Assembly: GCA_038373865.1 (NCBI GenBank)
Contig: JAXGGA010004470.1
Span: 1-64,000 of the forward strand
Origin: Uloborus plumipes
Taxonomy: Eukaryota > Arthropoda > Arachnida > Araneae > Uloboridae
Length of the DNA stretch: 64,000 nt
Direction of reading: 5' to 3'
Of the stretch, positions 22,395 to 36,700 are shown in pieces. The translations under genes were made by a program, and so were the position numbers. The notes below the pieces were generated by a model that was given only the letters and a program-made list of their open reading frames with translations, was not told the origin of the DNA and ran no database searches. Within the stretch, counting starts at the first letter, position 1, and each line of letters begins with the position of its first letter.

Positions 22395-25300
22395 GGGTGT
22401 TTCACTATAAGAACAATTTTTAGACAATGGGTCAACTTTCTTCAATAGTCGGCACAATAAGCTTTAAAATGAGGGGTAAATCATGGAATTTGATGAAGAA
22501 ATAAAGTTCTGCCGTGGTAACAGAACAGGGGCTAGCGAAATGATATATGTAAATTTAATTTTCTCGCCGTTTGTTTTTACTTATTTTAAAATGTTGTGGT
22601 CCATAGCTGAGTTTAACTGTTGATAGCAAAATTTGCTCTTTAAGTTAACCTCATTAAAGTTATGCAATATTTTAATGTTGATTTCGCGGGTTCATTTCCA
22701 ATATTTCATTTTTTTTCTTCTAGCTTGCTCAGCCAATACGACTGCTGTTAAAATATTGTGATGTTGAGTTTGAAGATAAGAGATACTGTTATGGCCCCGC
22801 TCCTCAGTTCAGCAGAGAAGAATGGTTTAAAGAAAAGGAAACTCTTGGTTTGGAATTTCCAAATGTAAATATATTTTAATCTTTTTTAAAAATAATTTTC
22901 TATTACATTCTTGACTAGCTAAGGTCCTTATTTTTTTAAATGTTACTTTTGCCATTAATGAATTGCTGCTGCCCTGAAGTTACTGTTCTTTAACATAAAT
23001 TATTTTTATCAATAAATATGTATTTATCAATTTTCGCAAGAAATGTGCATAGACTGTCTAAAACAAAATTACTTATCTGAACAACTTTGAGGCGATAAAT
23101 GTCTTGTATGGTACATTTTGCCGGTAATGACATTAGGCTATTAACATAAGGTACATGCATTTGGTGTGCGGACCTTTCTCATTTCTATTTTAGATGATGG
23201 GTACTAGACAAGAGTTGCCATTTCTGTCACAAAATGTAAATAAAAATTTGAAAATTGTAGAAAATTTGTTGATTGCCCGAAAGATGTAATGCTAGTTTTT
23301 GATGTTTTCAGAAAAATTAAAGAAATTCCATTGTTAATGATTATCAGTGGAAAAGCAGTTGTTGATACCAAAAAAAAAAGAAAAAAACATCGGCACTCCA
23401 GAAGTGCCGATAGAAGTGAAAACTTGAGCAATTACGTATGCATTTTTTAAATCGTCAGAACTCAACTCTCGTGTAAACGGGGCGCATCTATTCAGATAGT
23501 TATATATAGAGGTGTCTGTAACGGTGACAGTGTCTCGAGTTCAATGGTGTTTTCCCATCTCAAAAAATACCAACATGCATGTGTATCTATGTGCCAGTAT
23601 GGTGACTAATTCACCCTATACTTATTTCCGAGAGTCACTCACGGCTTAAGCAGATATCTGGGTACAAACAAGGCAAAAAAATAACAACGTACACTACCCA
23701 GGTAGCACAAATAACCTTTAAACGTTTTATAAGCGTTTTTAAGCCGTTGTTACAACCCTAATAACCATTTTACAACCTTTAAAAAACGAAGTGTGCTACT
23801 TGGGTACATGTGTACATTTCTACTTATTATGCAGAGGTGTCAGTAATGGTAAGTGTCACAAGTTCAATTGTTTTTTACCATCTCAAAAAATACCTAACAC
23901 AGTTTTTCACAGTTGTCTTTATAATATAAAAAATATATATAAAAAAAGGTCGCCCTGTACCGGACTTAAAAACTGTTTAGTCATCGACGAGCAGAAAGGT
24001 GTCGTACGAGAGAAAATTTAAGGGAGACATTCACTCGATACACGCCAGACGATAGGTGATCAGCCTTAGCTATGCTCAGTGCAGGAAAAAGTTTCATCAG
24101 AAAAAACTTTAATGAAAAAGTTGTAAAAGAATTTGCACAAAAGAAAAATTTGCTTTGTTTTTAAATTATTTTAAATTGTGTATTTATTTATTTTTTTTCA
24201 TTTGTTTGCATTTAGTAGATATATATTATATGTTTAATGATTACTATTTCAATATTGGTGCTTTAAAAATATTTTTTTTAAGTATTGAGCTACGCATAAC
24301 ATTTTAATTACATTTAAAAAATGGCAGCACCCCAAGTTTCAGAGTCACGAACCGCCAATGACGATGCCGCATTTTTATAAAATGGTGAAATGCTTGAGCT
24401 CATTATTTTGGGGCTTTCGAAACCAGCTAAGTACCTAGCTTTCCGACAGAATGAATAATAGTTTTGGCTGCAATAAAAACTGGTTTTTCCCTTTGTTGAG
24501 TTTGGCAACTCTGCATCCATCCTGTGCTTTCATTGCTTTGATCTTGATGCATAGCGTGAGGGAAGACTTTTTCTCTGAATAATTGGGTGTTTCATGCTGG
24601 AGCTGGATCTCTGCTTTTTCCAAGCTGGAGCAAATCTCGGAACTGCCGCCGTTCTCAATCTTCTTTCAAGTTTTACAATGAGTTCGCACATGAGCGTCGC
24701 TGGCTGCTGAACATTGGGGGGGACTTTGGAAAAAAAAGAAATGCTAGGGAAAATTCATGTTTTTTTAAACATGTTTAGAGTTTGCAAAGATCAATGAACA
24801 TTGCAATTTTCAAATAAGAACCATAAGGAGTCATATTCTGACCCGTCGCGGGGACAAAAAAGTTGGGGGGTGTATGAAATTAACGACTCCTCATTAATTT
24901 CAAACGCATCTTAAATACAGAGTGAAACAAATGGGTTCAGCTTATTTCTAAGAGGGAAGTCATGTTGAGAATGTGTTCCTAATCGTAAATATATTATTTA
25001 CCTAGAAGTAAGAAGGTACGGGGCTACCTCCCCCGGAATATTTTCCGAATTTGTGATCTTAAAAATGCATTTTAGACGATCTTTGGTAATGTTAGGAGAG
25101 AGGTTCGAGTGCGCTCTTCCGTCCATTTTTCGATATGTGTCACCTCAAATTGTGCTATGGAAAGGGGGGATCGGGGATTTTTTTCGAAATTGTATTGCTA
25201 AAAACCCAATTTTAGACTGTCTTTGTTGATAGTACGCAGATTAGATATTAGAGTTCCCTCTTTTTGGAAAATTATTTAAATTGCAGTCTTAAAAATGCAT

Positions 25301-28300
25301 TCTAAACAATTTTTGACAATGGTAGTAATTGAAGAGGTTCGGAGGTGCTTCTCTGGACATTTTTGGAAATTGAAAATTTAAAAACACAATTATAGATCAT
25401 ATCTGATTGTTTTAGGAAAACGTAGGTGCGGGGGTTCTGCCCCGAAACTTTTTTTGAAATTGTAATTGTAAAAACGCAGTTTTAGACGATCTGCGTTGGT
25501 GTTAGGGGAGGGGAGATTTAGGGCCCACCCCGGAACTTTTTCAAAATTGAAGGGTCATCTTTGGTAACTTTAAAAGGACAAATGTTCGATTCAAATTTCG
25601 AATTTCGACAAATATTCGAAAAGGGAAAAATTCCCTTTATAACTATTCATCTGGCATTTGATCTTCAACAATATGTGAAAAATGTTTCTAATATTATTTT
25701 TTTTCCTTTTGATTTTTTTTTTTTTTTTTAATTATTGCTTCTTACCCTTTCTCTCCTCCATGCACGCATTTGTTTTTGCTTCAACTGTGCCTATGCTGAG
25801 AACGATGCTTTCACCTAATTTTGAAAGTTCCATTTTGAAATAAGCAAAAAATTAGGTTTGAAAATTTCAATTTAAAATAATTTGTGTGGAAGATAAATAA
25901 CTTGCTTTCTTTAATGATAATTCAGTTCTTTTTAAAGATTTTTATGGAAATGCAGTGATAAAATATTTTGTCGGCTTCAACTTTTAAAAAATAATTTAGT
26001 TATCAAAATAATACTCAATTAAGCCAGCCTTATTATTTCATCACTTAAAAGTTAAAACAGAATAGTTTCCACGTAAACTATTTCTTAGTTATTTGAAAAT
26101 ATAATTCTAATTTGGAATAAAAATATCTCGTTTATCAACATTACTATTATTGAACGTTTGTTTTTCAACTCCAATGTCATAAAAATGTATATCAATTAGT
26201 AACTACAAAAGTAAGAAAAATTAGTAAGCTAACACGAAAATACAGGTAATTTTTTCTTGTTGTGTGTTACTTAAGTTGTTTAAAAATTTAAATTACTTCG
26301 ATCAAAAAATTAGCATCTCAAAAAAAAAAAAAAAAATATTTTTACTTTACTTTTAGAACTTAGCACCCAATTCAATACTGCAATTACAATTAGATCATTA
26401 TTCAATATATAACAGTCTTAGTATCATGCAAAAATAATGTAAGGAATGAATAAATATATTTTTTTTTCTTCAAAAACCGCGTATTATGAAAAGTTTTTTT
26501 AAATTTTAACGCTAAATGCATATTAATTTTCTTTAAATTCCAGATTAAAAAAATGTAAAATTTCAACGTAAAATATAACTTAAACAAGTGTTCATTTTAC
26601 TCTCAAAAATATATGAAGCAAATTTCAAATCAAACATGCGAATATTTTTCAAAATAATGTGATCATAAGTTCATTACATAAAATTAAATTTTACGAGTTT
26701 ATTATCATTATTAATAATAGTAGTAGTTAGTGGTAGTAATAATAGCATTATTATTTTAATTCTATGCACAGAATCAAGAGCAGTGACACACAACGTTTCT
26801 TGGCGATAATAAATATTAAGTAGTTACTTCTGCTGTGAATAGATTCTCAAAATAAGTCAAAAACAAACATGAAAAATGCAAGGTGCGGACATTATATTTC
26901 TTTCGAAAAATAGCTAAAACGAGATTTAATATCAAGCAAGGCCGGCCCGACGTAAAAATTTCGCACAAGCAGAGAATTATTTGGCGCCCCCCCCCCCCCA
27001 ACTCCCGTTTTTTTCCAAGCACATATGATTGACCAAGACTAAGACAAAAGTAATTTTTTTTCAAATGAACTGGAATATTTATTTGCATTGTTATAATAAT
27101 TTTAAAATTAAAAGCAGTGATTTTAAAAAATAAAAATAGCAGGAGATTATAAAACTAATAATATAAAAAATAATTAATTAGAGTAAAATATTATTCTTAA
27201 AACACCCTCTCGTGTAACATCATAGTAAAATAAAAAGTCATATAAAATGTGCTTATAAAACCACTCTTCTTGCTTTAATTTCTGCAAAATCTTTCAAAAT
27301 GATGTCCGTATCGATATTGGACAAGATGTCTTTTTTAATAGACAAAGGGGCTAGACTGCATAGTCTTTCCTGTAATATTTTAGACATGAGATGATTTTTT
27401 ATTATTTTCAGTTTTGAGAAACTTATATCCCCACTGGCGACTGAAATTAATAACGTTAAGATAATTCGTAAATTGCAAAACAAGATAGGGAAATATGTAA
27501 TTTTTTTTCCTCACCTGCTTTGATTGCAGCTCGTTTTCTTTCCAGCTTGATAGAGCATTTAGTAGTTGATATAAAAAACTTTTCATAGCCTTTGCCTGTT
27601 TTTCACGGGACGCGGATAAAACGTCCAAAACCAAGGGTCCAAGTCCAAGGCTCAAATTCAAAAGGTACAATAGACAGAAGATCCGGCAGACTAAAGAAGG
27701 TCCAGATAAGATCCATTGGTCATAAGGTCTGACAGACATAAGGTCCACAATTTTGGACAGCTAAGACATAAGGTTCAGTTTTCTCAGCAGGGTGGACATA
27801 AGGTTTTTACTTCATTCGTTTTTTATTCTTTGTTTCTTGCGCTTTTCGTTTGTTACAAAACGTACCAGATTTTTTATAGTTTTCAAGCATTTTAATATTT
27901 TTATACTAATTTCCCTTTGATATTTTAAGCAAAATGTACGTTGGTAGCTGAGCTGCAATCATCACGAAAATATGCGCGTGTTATTAAAGAAGGCAACAGC
28001 TGTTGAAGGCACTCTCTTGAGGCCAATTGGAAAATGACTAAAAAGAGAGAAAAAAAAAAAAAAAAAAACAGTACCCATCCAATACTGATCTCTCATTCCT
28101 GGTGACCACACGCAAGCTTGAATTGTCAATTGTCACACGGTTTTACAAGATCCCCCCGTAAGATAACGCAAGTTGCGGTGACCCTACGGCGCATCCCCTT
28201 AAAAGTTCGGACCCCTGTGATGTGAGAACCGAATAAAATGCAGCCAATCTCGAATTCTAACGTTTACCAGTAGTATCTATTATCTAACGTAGGATCTTTC

Positions 28301-31300
28301 TCATGACTATTTACAATACTCCTTCCAGAATCGTAGCAATTTTGTCAACCCTCAACCTTTCAACCACTCATCAGAAGGAAGACGTTTTATGCCTTTTGCC
28401 TCTTAATGGCCTTTCAAGCACCACGGGGGTTGTTTCATTTGCCTCCATTTCTACTGACCATTCAATTGCTTCAAGGTGTGAGGGCCTCGAGAAACGATGT
28501 GTGATAGATGAAGTGATATATGCCATTTCTCAAACTCTTCCCCAACAAAGCAATCCGGACATAAATATTTTTGCTCGTTAACGTTGTATTTGTGAGACTG
28601 AAGAACGAATAGCCAACTATAAGCCCGATCTCGAAAGCTGTTTGAACTTACAGAGTCCGGGCTGAGCCCGAATCATCTCTAGCAGGCACTGATTAAAAAC
28701 TTATGTTGCTTCTTTTTTTTTTTTTTTTTGCACAAACTTTTAATCGTATGTATGTAATTTAAAATATACTAAATATGTATTTTTATTCCCGTAATTACCT
28801 TTCCTTTAAAAGAACTAAGATGGGATCACCCCAAGAAAAATTCCTCCACCTTAATAAGTTGGGCCCCAGACCTATTCCTAGGGCTCCATATTTCTAAGGG
28901 GCCTCAATTTTTTCTAAAGGCATATCACAGCATAAGAGCTATAGGAATAGCACACTTGTATATTTTAAAGAAACATTATTTTAAAAAATAACAATTTATT
29001 AATTGGAAAAAAAATTTCTTGAACGAGAATTTTTATTGATTCTTGCAGCTAGTAGATTTACCATGTTTTAACTGTAGGGGCCCCATGACCATAGAAGCCC
29101 CGAAGGGGATTCAAATATGTACATGATAAATGATTTATATAGTGCTGAGATGTACAAAGTGGCCTTAAAAAATGCATTTTAACAGACCCCCCAAACCTGT
29201 AAATCAGCCACCGCATTTTGCCATTGAATCTTTAAGGGGCCTCCAAATTACTGTGGGTCTTGGGCCCTAAAAATTAGTAATTCGGGTACTGCTTGGATGC
29301 AGGGCCCTTTGGGAGCAGTCGTCTTATCGGCTTCAGGCCGAGCCTATAATCCTTAGGTAACTGTTAGTTTCCATGGGTTTTGAGCATTTCTCACTCAAAC
29401 TCATGACTTGGCAACTCTTTAAATTAAAAAAATTTTGGTTTTGAGGATGTGACGCTCCGCCTGAGGCCCCAGACTCGCGCCTCAAGCGCCTATTGGGTAA
29501 TCTGCTAATGGTAGTGATGGGTTTTGCAGGAGAAAAATGATTGCTCCAATAAGGTTGCTAAAAGCACAAAAAGCATGAGATAGCTGCATGGGAAAATAAC
29601 TCAAACAGTCTTTCCAATAAATACGGAAATTTTTGTTATTTTAGTTCAGATCGGAGTTCTAATTTAATTTGATTCAGAAATGAAAGTCCCGATTTTTTTT
29701 TCTAAAGTTATTATTTTAAAATATTGAGGGGGACTTCTGATGAGTTCAAAATATTGGGGGGGGGGGACATGTCCCCCTCGTCCCCCCCGCCAACGACGCC
29801 CGTGAGTTCGCACAAGAAAAAGATAGAAAAATGATAATATATATTGTCGCCCCCAGACGTCGCCGCCGGGGGCCAAAGCCCTGACTTGTTCCCCCCGAGA
29901 TCTAGCTGGCACTGGGATTTTTTTAGATTCATATCGATATTATCTATAAGGTAACGTAATACAATGGAATACATCTCAGTGAAATCACGCTACAACGTAT
30001 ATCGATACAACAAAAATATCCGTTTTATCGAATTTTCAGTCTCGATTTGATTGCTATTACATTGCTTTGAATTCCATTGTAACGGAATTCCCGTTGCCAC
30101 GTATAAAATTTGTGGTCTTTTAAAGATCGTTATAACGGGATTTCCTTATATATGCATTAGAGTGGGTCACTGCCTTATAGTGAAAAATAAGTTTCTGATT
30201 TTCATCTGGCACAGAATGAGAAATGTGCCAAAGGATGTTTTAAGGTAAAATATGAAATTGTATTTGCTTTGGATATCATTTTCTTCTTCCGGATTAAATT
30301 TAAAAAGCACATTTAAAAATAATATTAAAAGTTGAAAAAAAAAGAAAAAAAAAACTTACAAATGTAAATAAATCGAATTGGATTCATTAGCTATCATTCG
30401 TTTATTGCAAAAAACGTTCATAAATATTGATATTTATAGTTATGAAAGCAGTAATCTTTAAATAGCATTAATAGTCTACTGGAGACTCATAGCTGATGTC
30501 TTCAATTCTCGTAAAAATTTCAGGTTGTGTTTGGAATACTATAATAAGAAACATGAAGTTTATTTTTTTTTTTGAAAATCTGATTTGTTTGTCCCTGAGT
30601 AGAGGTCAAAGTTTAAGGTCGTGAATATATCGTACTAAATATTTGATCGCTTTGCTCCAAAAGCAATTAGTGACCCATGACAATTTTTTTAAATATGGAT
30701 ACTACTTGATACTGGGTACATACTACTATAAATAATTTGGTGGCTCACTCTACTCTTTGGGGGCAAGGGTCAGTTGAAAATGCGATTTTCGTTACTTTTT
30801 TTGCCTTGTTTGTGCCAAGATATTTGCTTAAGCCGTGAGTGACCCTCGGAATTAAGTATAAGGTGAATTAGTCACCATAGTACATCGTCCTCAAAAAAGC
30901 TAAAAAACAAAAGGGTAACTCTTTGCTTTTGTAGTTACACGGTCTCGAAGTTGATGATTTTCAAAAAAAATGGCAAGTTTCGATGTCAATAACTTTTTTT
31001 GCCACTTTTAAAATGTTTTGAAACTCAGCCGTAGTTATATATATATATATATAAAACTATAGTGTAGTTTAAGGTCCAGGTTAGAAACCCATGGCATCTT
31101 ATCAACTTTTTTAATTACACGGTGTCAGATTATAGTTCAATTATTCTATACGCAATGAGTCAGTATCTTTGTACAAAAGCTCTAATCTATATATATATAA
31201 AAGAAAGTCGTGTTAGTTACACTATTTATAACTCAAGAACGGCTGTACCGATATGGCTAAAAATTGGTGGGTAGGTAGCTTAGAGCCAGGAGACGGACAT

Positions 31301-33657
31301 AGGCTATAATTTATATGTGTCAGTTACATAAATAGAAAAACTGTCTTATTGACTAAGCCTTTTTTGACACCTCCATAGCTGAGCGACATAACGCACACGT
31401 TCTGGCAGGTTCCGGAACGCAGTAAACAGGTTGTAAGTTATCGGTGCGTTGAGTGTTATTTGACTTTTTCGTGAAATAAATTATAAACAAATGCGTTACT
31501 TCCCTTGAAATTTATATGTGATAAGCTGTCAGAAATGATTGCTCATTCCTAGGATCCCGATGATCCCAACCGATATGCTGTTTGAATTTAAAAGACTTCA
31601 ATTTCCGATCCGCCTTGCATTTGTCATGACCTTTAACAAATCACAATGCCAATCCTTAAAAGTTTGTGGTTTGAATCTAGAATATCACTGTTTTTCCCAT
31701 GGTCAATTATATGTGGCATGTTTACGGGTCGGAAGACCATCTGCGTTTTTTCTTTTTGCGCCTGATAATAAAACAAAAAATGTTGTGCATCACAAGGTAC
31801 TTTAGTGAAGAGCAACCTATATGGGTTATTTTCTCAATTCGTTAACTTTTGTGTCCTTCATCCATATCTTCCAATTAAACACCTATTTTCATTATCTAAT
31901 GCTATGTTCTATTCAAGATGCTCACAAAGAGTAATGACAACGTGTATTAGCACTATTTTGCACTTAAATTATATATTTAAAAAAAATAATATATAGGCAA
32001 AATGTCATTTCCGTCCCCTGTCCCCACACACATTTGTCAACTTTAAAAAAAAATACTATATGAAGAAACATTTTTAAAAATTAATACATATGCATTATGA
32101 TACAGTACAAGTGTGTACTTCAATGTACCATATAAACATTCCTTATCGTATTTACATATTTTGATAGAGAGCTTAATTTATACGTGTCCCCAGGTTTTGA
32201 AAAAAATTTCCCCCAAGTAGAAAAACTTTCAATAAAAGTCTATAAATGGCGCTAGTTGGCAATAAAATAGCTCAAAATGTTTAAAGAACATTCTTCTCAG
32301 CAGAAAAATACGCTTTAAACGAAGTTTACACATCTTTTAGGGTGTGTGAAGCTTGTTTTATCTTAAAAATTCTATGCCGTGACTTTATTCAATGTCATTT
32401 CCGTCTCCCTGGTTATCTTCCAGAAAATTTAAATAAAATTAAAAAAATTCCACTGTCGAATGTGTTCTTATGAACACTTTTAAGGTATCAACAGTTAAAT
32501 TAAAGATATGAAAAACTTTTCACACTGTTTTCGAAAACCCCACTGTTTTGTCATTTCCGTCTCCATTTACGAAGTGGTTTCGGGAGAGTGACTTTTAATG
32601 GATTTTAAAAATTTTAATGCACGTTATTTATATTGTTGTGTTATTTTTTAATACTTTTAGCAAATTTCAAATGGCAATAAGTTAGGCACATTGTTCAATC
32701 TTTAAAATTCATAATAATTTAGATAGAATGATATTTAGTTGTATGGAAGTTATTAGTTGTTTAATTAGTTACATCTAAATTTTAAAACTTATAAGAACAA
32801 AATTTTATAAATTTAACTATTCTAATCAATATTTTAAAAGCAGTTTAGAATATTTTGTGTTTCAAATTGTTTGTCAATTCCAAATATCATGACGCTTCAT
32901 CAGTTGGTTTGGAATGAAAATAACAAATCAGTGTTAGGTTTACGCATGCTAACTTGCGTTTCTTGCGAAACCGATCTTTCTTGTACTCATTATGCTTCGA
33001 GTCCGCCTACAGTTAATATTTTATAGACTAAATAAAAATAAATGCAAAACAGACAAATGAAAAAATAAAGAAACTTGTAACTCTTTGCAGTAAAAAAAGT
33101 TGGTATTGTAAAAGTTTTAAATTCCAACGAAAAATACTACTATTTCTTCAAAAAATTAGATTTAATCTGTTTTGTTTGTAAATAATGTAAAAGAAATGTA
33201 TGAAGCAATATTCTAAATGGTGTATTTTGTTTTCTATGTCATTATTTATCAATTAAATAAAGTTTTTAAAATATTTCTTGAGTTAGGTAAGTGTTTAAGC
33301 CGGGAGATGGTAATTACACTTTTTACATTAAACTTAAACTTAAAACTGTCATTAAAATTTTATTTTTAATTTTTTTTCGTTGCTGAGCACTGATTTGTGA
33401 TCTTAAATGAGTTGTCTTTAAACAAATATTAACAATTATTAATTAATTACAAGTTGAATTTTTCCTACTTGGCATTGGCAAAAGTTAACGTGTTGAGAAA
33501 ATCACCCATATACTAAAACACAGAAACAATAATGAATGATTAATGTAAGTACTTAATTTTTTTTTTTTGTATTTTCTAATAATAAAAAATTTAATAAGTT
33601 CAAAAATTTTCTTATTTATTGCCTTTAAGGCGGAACAGAGTTCGCCGGGTCAGCTAG

Positions 33658-33755
<98 letters not shown>

Positions 33756-36700
33756 TCTACGTATTATACTTGGTCAGAAACACTAAATTTTCTGCTTTCA
33801 GGATCCAAATTTGGAGGTTTTAGGCTATCCGGTTAGTTATATCCGGGCACAATCAAGGCAAAAGAAGTAACGAAAATAGCATTTTCAATTGACCCTTGCC
33901 GCCAAAGAGTAGAGTGACCCACCAAATTATTTATGCGAGAATGTACCTAGTATCAAGTAGTGTCCATATTTTAAAAAAATGGCATGGGTCACTCATTGCT
34001 TTTGGAGCAAAGCGATCATACATTTAGTACAATATATTCACGACCTTAAACTTTGACCTCTACTCATGGACAAACAACTCGGATTTTCGTAAAAAAGAAA
34101 CTTCACCTTTTCTTACAATAGTATTCCAAGCACAACCTGAAACAACCATCAAAAGTGTCCTCTTATACTGTAAAAACAAGTTTATATTTTGCAGTGTTGA
34201 CAAATACGCTAATATATATGGGTCATTTTCACCATATGCTTACATTTCAAAATTTTTAAGTAATTTTTTTAACTTGCTATTTTCTTTTAGAAACACTAAC
34301 AGATGTTTAGTCACATATTGTAGGTGTGTAAAAAAGTAACTGGTGATTTCACCAGTCATCAGATTGTAACTGGTGCTTAATTATTCACTTTAATGAATAA
34401 TTAAGTATTCAAATGCTGTTGTAAAACTGTAAGTTGCAAGGAAAATTGTCGTCCATTACCATACAAAATCAATATGAAATCTCACTTTTAAACTATATCA
34501 TAGAGCCTAGAACCAACTTCATTTGAAATTATTTGCGCCCTGAAGCTTAAAACGATGTTTGTGATGATTGAAATATTGATCAAAAACTCTATGGTAACGA
34601 ATTTGACATTTGGTAACGGATTTGACCAGTAACGGACTTGACATTTCAACCAAAATGTCAAATTATGGCTAGGTTGTCGAGTTTAAAAATTGAACTACAA
34701 TGTGCATTTTCTTAGAGTTGTATAAGGAACAATATTTAGGGGTAAAAGTTAAGAAAAAGTAAAAATTAATACTAAAATCTTTGGTAACGGACTTGACAGA
34801 GAATAAAAATACGCACCTGGAAGAAATTTTGTGCGAAACGCCACAACAATACTTCTCGACTCAGGGAAACAAAATGGTACGAAATAGTTACGTCACTAAT
34901 TTGTTAAGTTAACTGAATACGTGTTACCATCTTTTGACTTCAATAAATAGCTTTTTTAGCTAAAATAATCTTAGGGTAACGGACTTGACAAGAACTTCCG
35001 GACAAAATATATTCATACATTTCTTCTTGAAATAAAATTACTATTGTCAATATTTATCATGAATACCATATATAAATAGTCAATATATAAAAATAATATG
35101 TCGCATTTACTTTTTTTGACCATTAAGTATAAGAAAAAAATAGTTGAACTTGCGAAAATTGGAAATGGACAAGCGTTTTTGCCTTGATTCTCATTTTTAA
35201 AGAATTATATAAAAATAAATAAATAAATTTCAATAATTTGTTGAGTGATAGAATTTTTTTGGGGGTATTTCTTGCTGAAAATAATTATTCGCATTGAATT
35301 TAAAATATAAGTTATGCTTCAAAATCGTCTTTTTAACTTCCGGACAGCAAATGTAAGCAGATTTTGAAAATGACCCATACGGTAATTATTTCAATGAAGG
35401 TGCATATAATTCTTAAAACTCCGATCGAAGCGATCGTTCGATAAGTGCCTGTGTGTTGTGAACATTTCGATAGCGGTACGAAATTAGGCAAATTCCGAAA
35501 TCTTTAACGGCGTTGCATCGGTCGAGATTACTTGATATCTTAAATACCGTAAAATGGGGTGAATCGGAACACTTTTCAGCTTTGATTGTAAAAAAAGTGT
35601 TTAAAAGATTTTTTTTTTTAATTTGATTTTTTGGGTAAAAACTTCGGTCTTGCTTTACTTTTGATATTCCAAGCGAAGACAAAGCATTTTGAAAAATTAT
35701 TATTAAAATATATAGGAAATTATGGGTGTTCCGAATCACCCCGCTGATAGGGGTCAATCGGAACACTTGTTAAAATTTTTATTTTTTTTCAATTTAACCT
35801 GTAATAGGTCTCACAAAATGAGTAATATTGATGGGGGAGAATAAGAACAGACAATTACTGTCAAATAAATGCATAATTTCAATACCAGTAAACGTGTATA
35901 ATTTGTCAAAATTCAAAATAATTTTGAACTTATGAAAAATGAAAAGTAATTTTAAGAAATGCTTTTGAATTGAAATACAGAGATTTAACATGAATGGAAG
36001 TCTCTCATGTCGTCCACAAATATGTACTTGTCCTTAAAACTAGCAATTGTGACTTGGCTTAAGTTTTTTCATAACATCTCCTGGGATGAACTCTGCCTTT
36101 TCTTTAGTTTCTTGAAATCTCTGGGTTTCGGGAATTGTCCTTAAAGCTTTTTACGCTTATTCATCACTGTCTGTGTGCTGGATTTTTACTACATAAAGTC
36201 TATGTGACTTTCCCCCTCGTATTTTAAGTAAAAAGAAGTCTCCTGGAGAAAAAATCTTTTAAAATCTGCAACTGTTTGTCATTCTAAGATCTAGTTGCTC
36301 ACGAGAAGGGATAAACAGTAATAAAACCTTGTCCTTGTCTTGATTAGAAGAATTGGGGTTAGAATGTTGATTTTTCAAACAGTTTCCTTCAAATAAGTTT
36401 AAATTGGAACAGCAGAACTAAGTGTTCCGATTCACCCCGCATTTTTTTTTCCTATGGCATTTTTCAGAATTCTCCATTTTTATGACACAATTTAGAAAAA
36501 ATGTAAATTCTAATGCGGTATTCTGTTGTTCAGATGCATGTATAATTGAAACATACCACTCTTAGTTGTATAAAAAAAGAAGGTTTGTTCTTGCATATGA
36601 AGTTTTGCAGTCTATGGGAATGTGATGTTTTCTAGCATTCCACGTGCAGCCCTCCTTAGAAGCCAATAGCGTTGCCAGATTGACAAAAGTAATTTTTTCC

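Larger units (their letters stand above)
30523..34170. repeat. Inverted repeat pair enclosing the Helitron
   Basis: About 30523-30870 (including GTAGAGGTCAAAGTTTAAGG) is the reverse complement of about 33836-34165 (including CCTTAAACTTTGACCTCTAC). A third copy of part of it is at 23590-23690. The Helitron lies in the loop. The element's ends are not clear. Confidence 0.7.

Noticed and set aside
28303..28581. 92-codon plus-strand frame as a possible exon
   Set aside because: No recognised domain, no supporting splice pattern, and it lies in the middle of GST intron 2.
33567..33836. 89-codon frame over the microsatellite
   Set aside because: Most of it is the YIYIYI translation of (TA)n.
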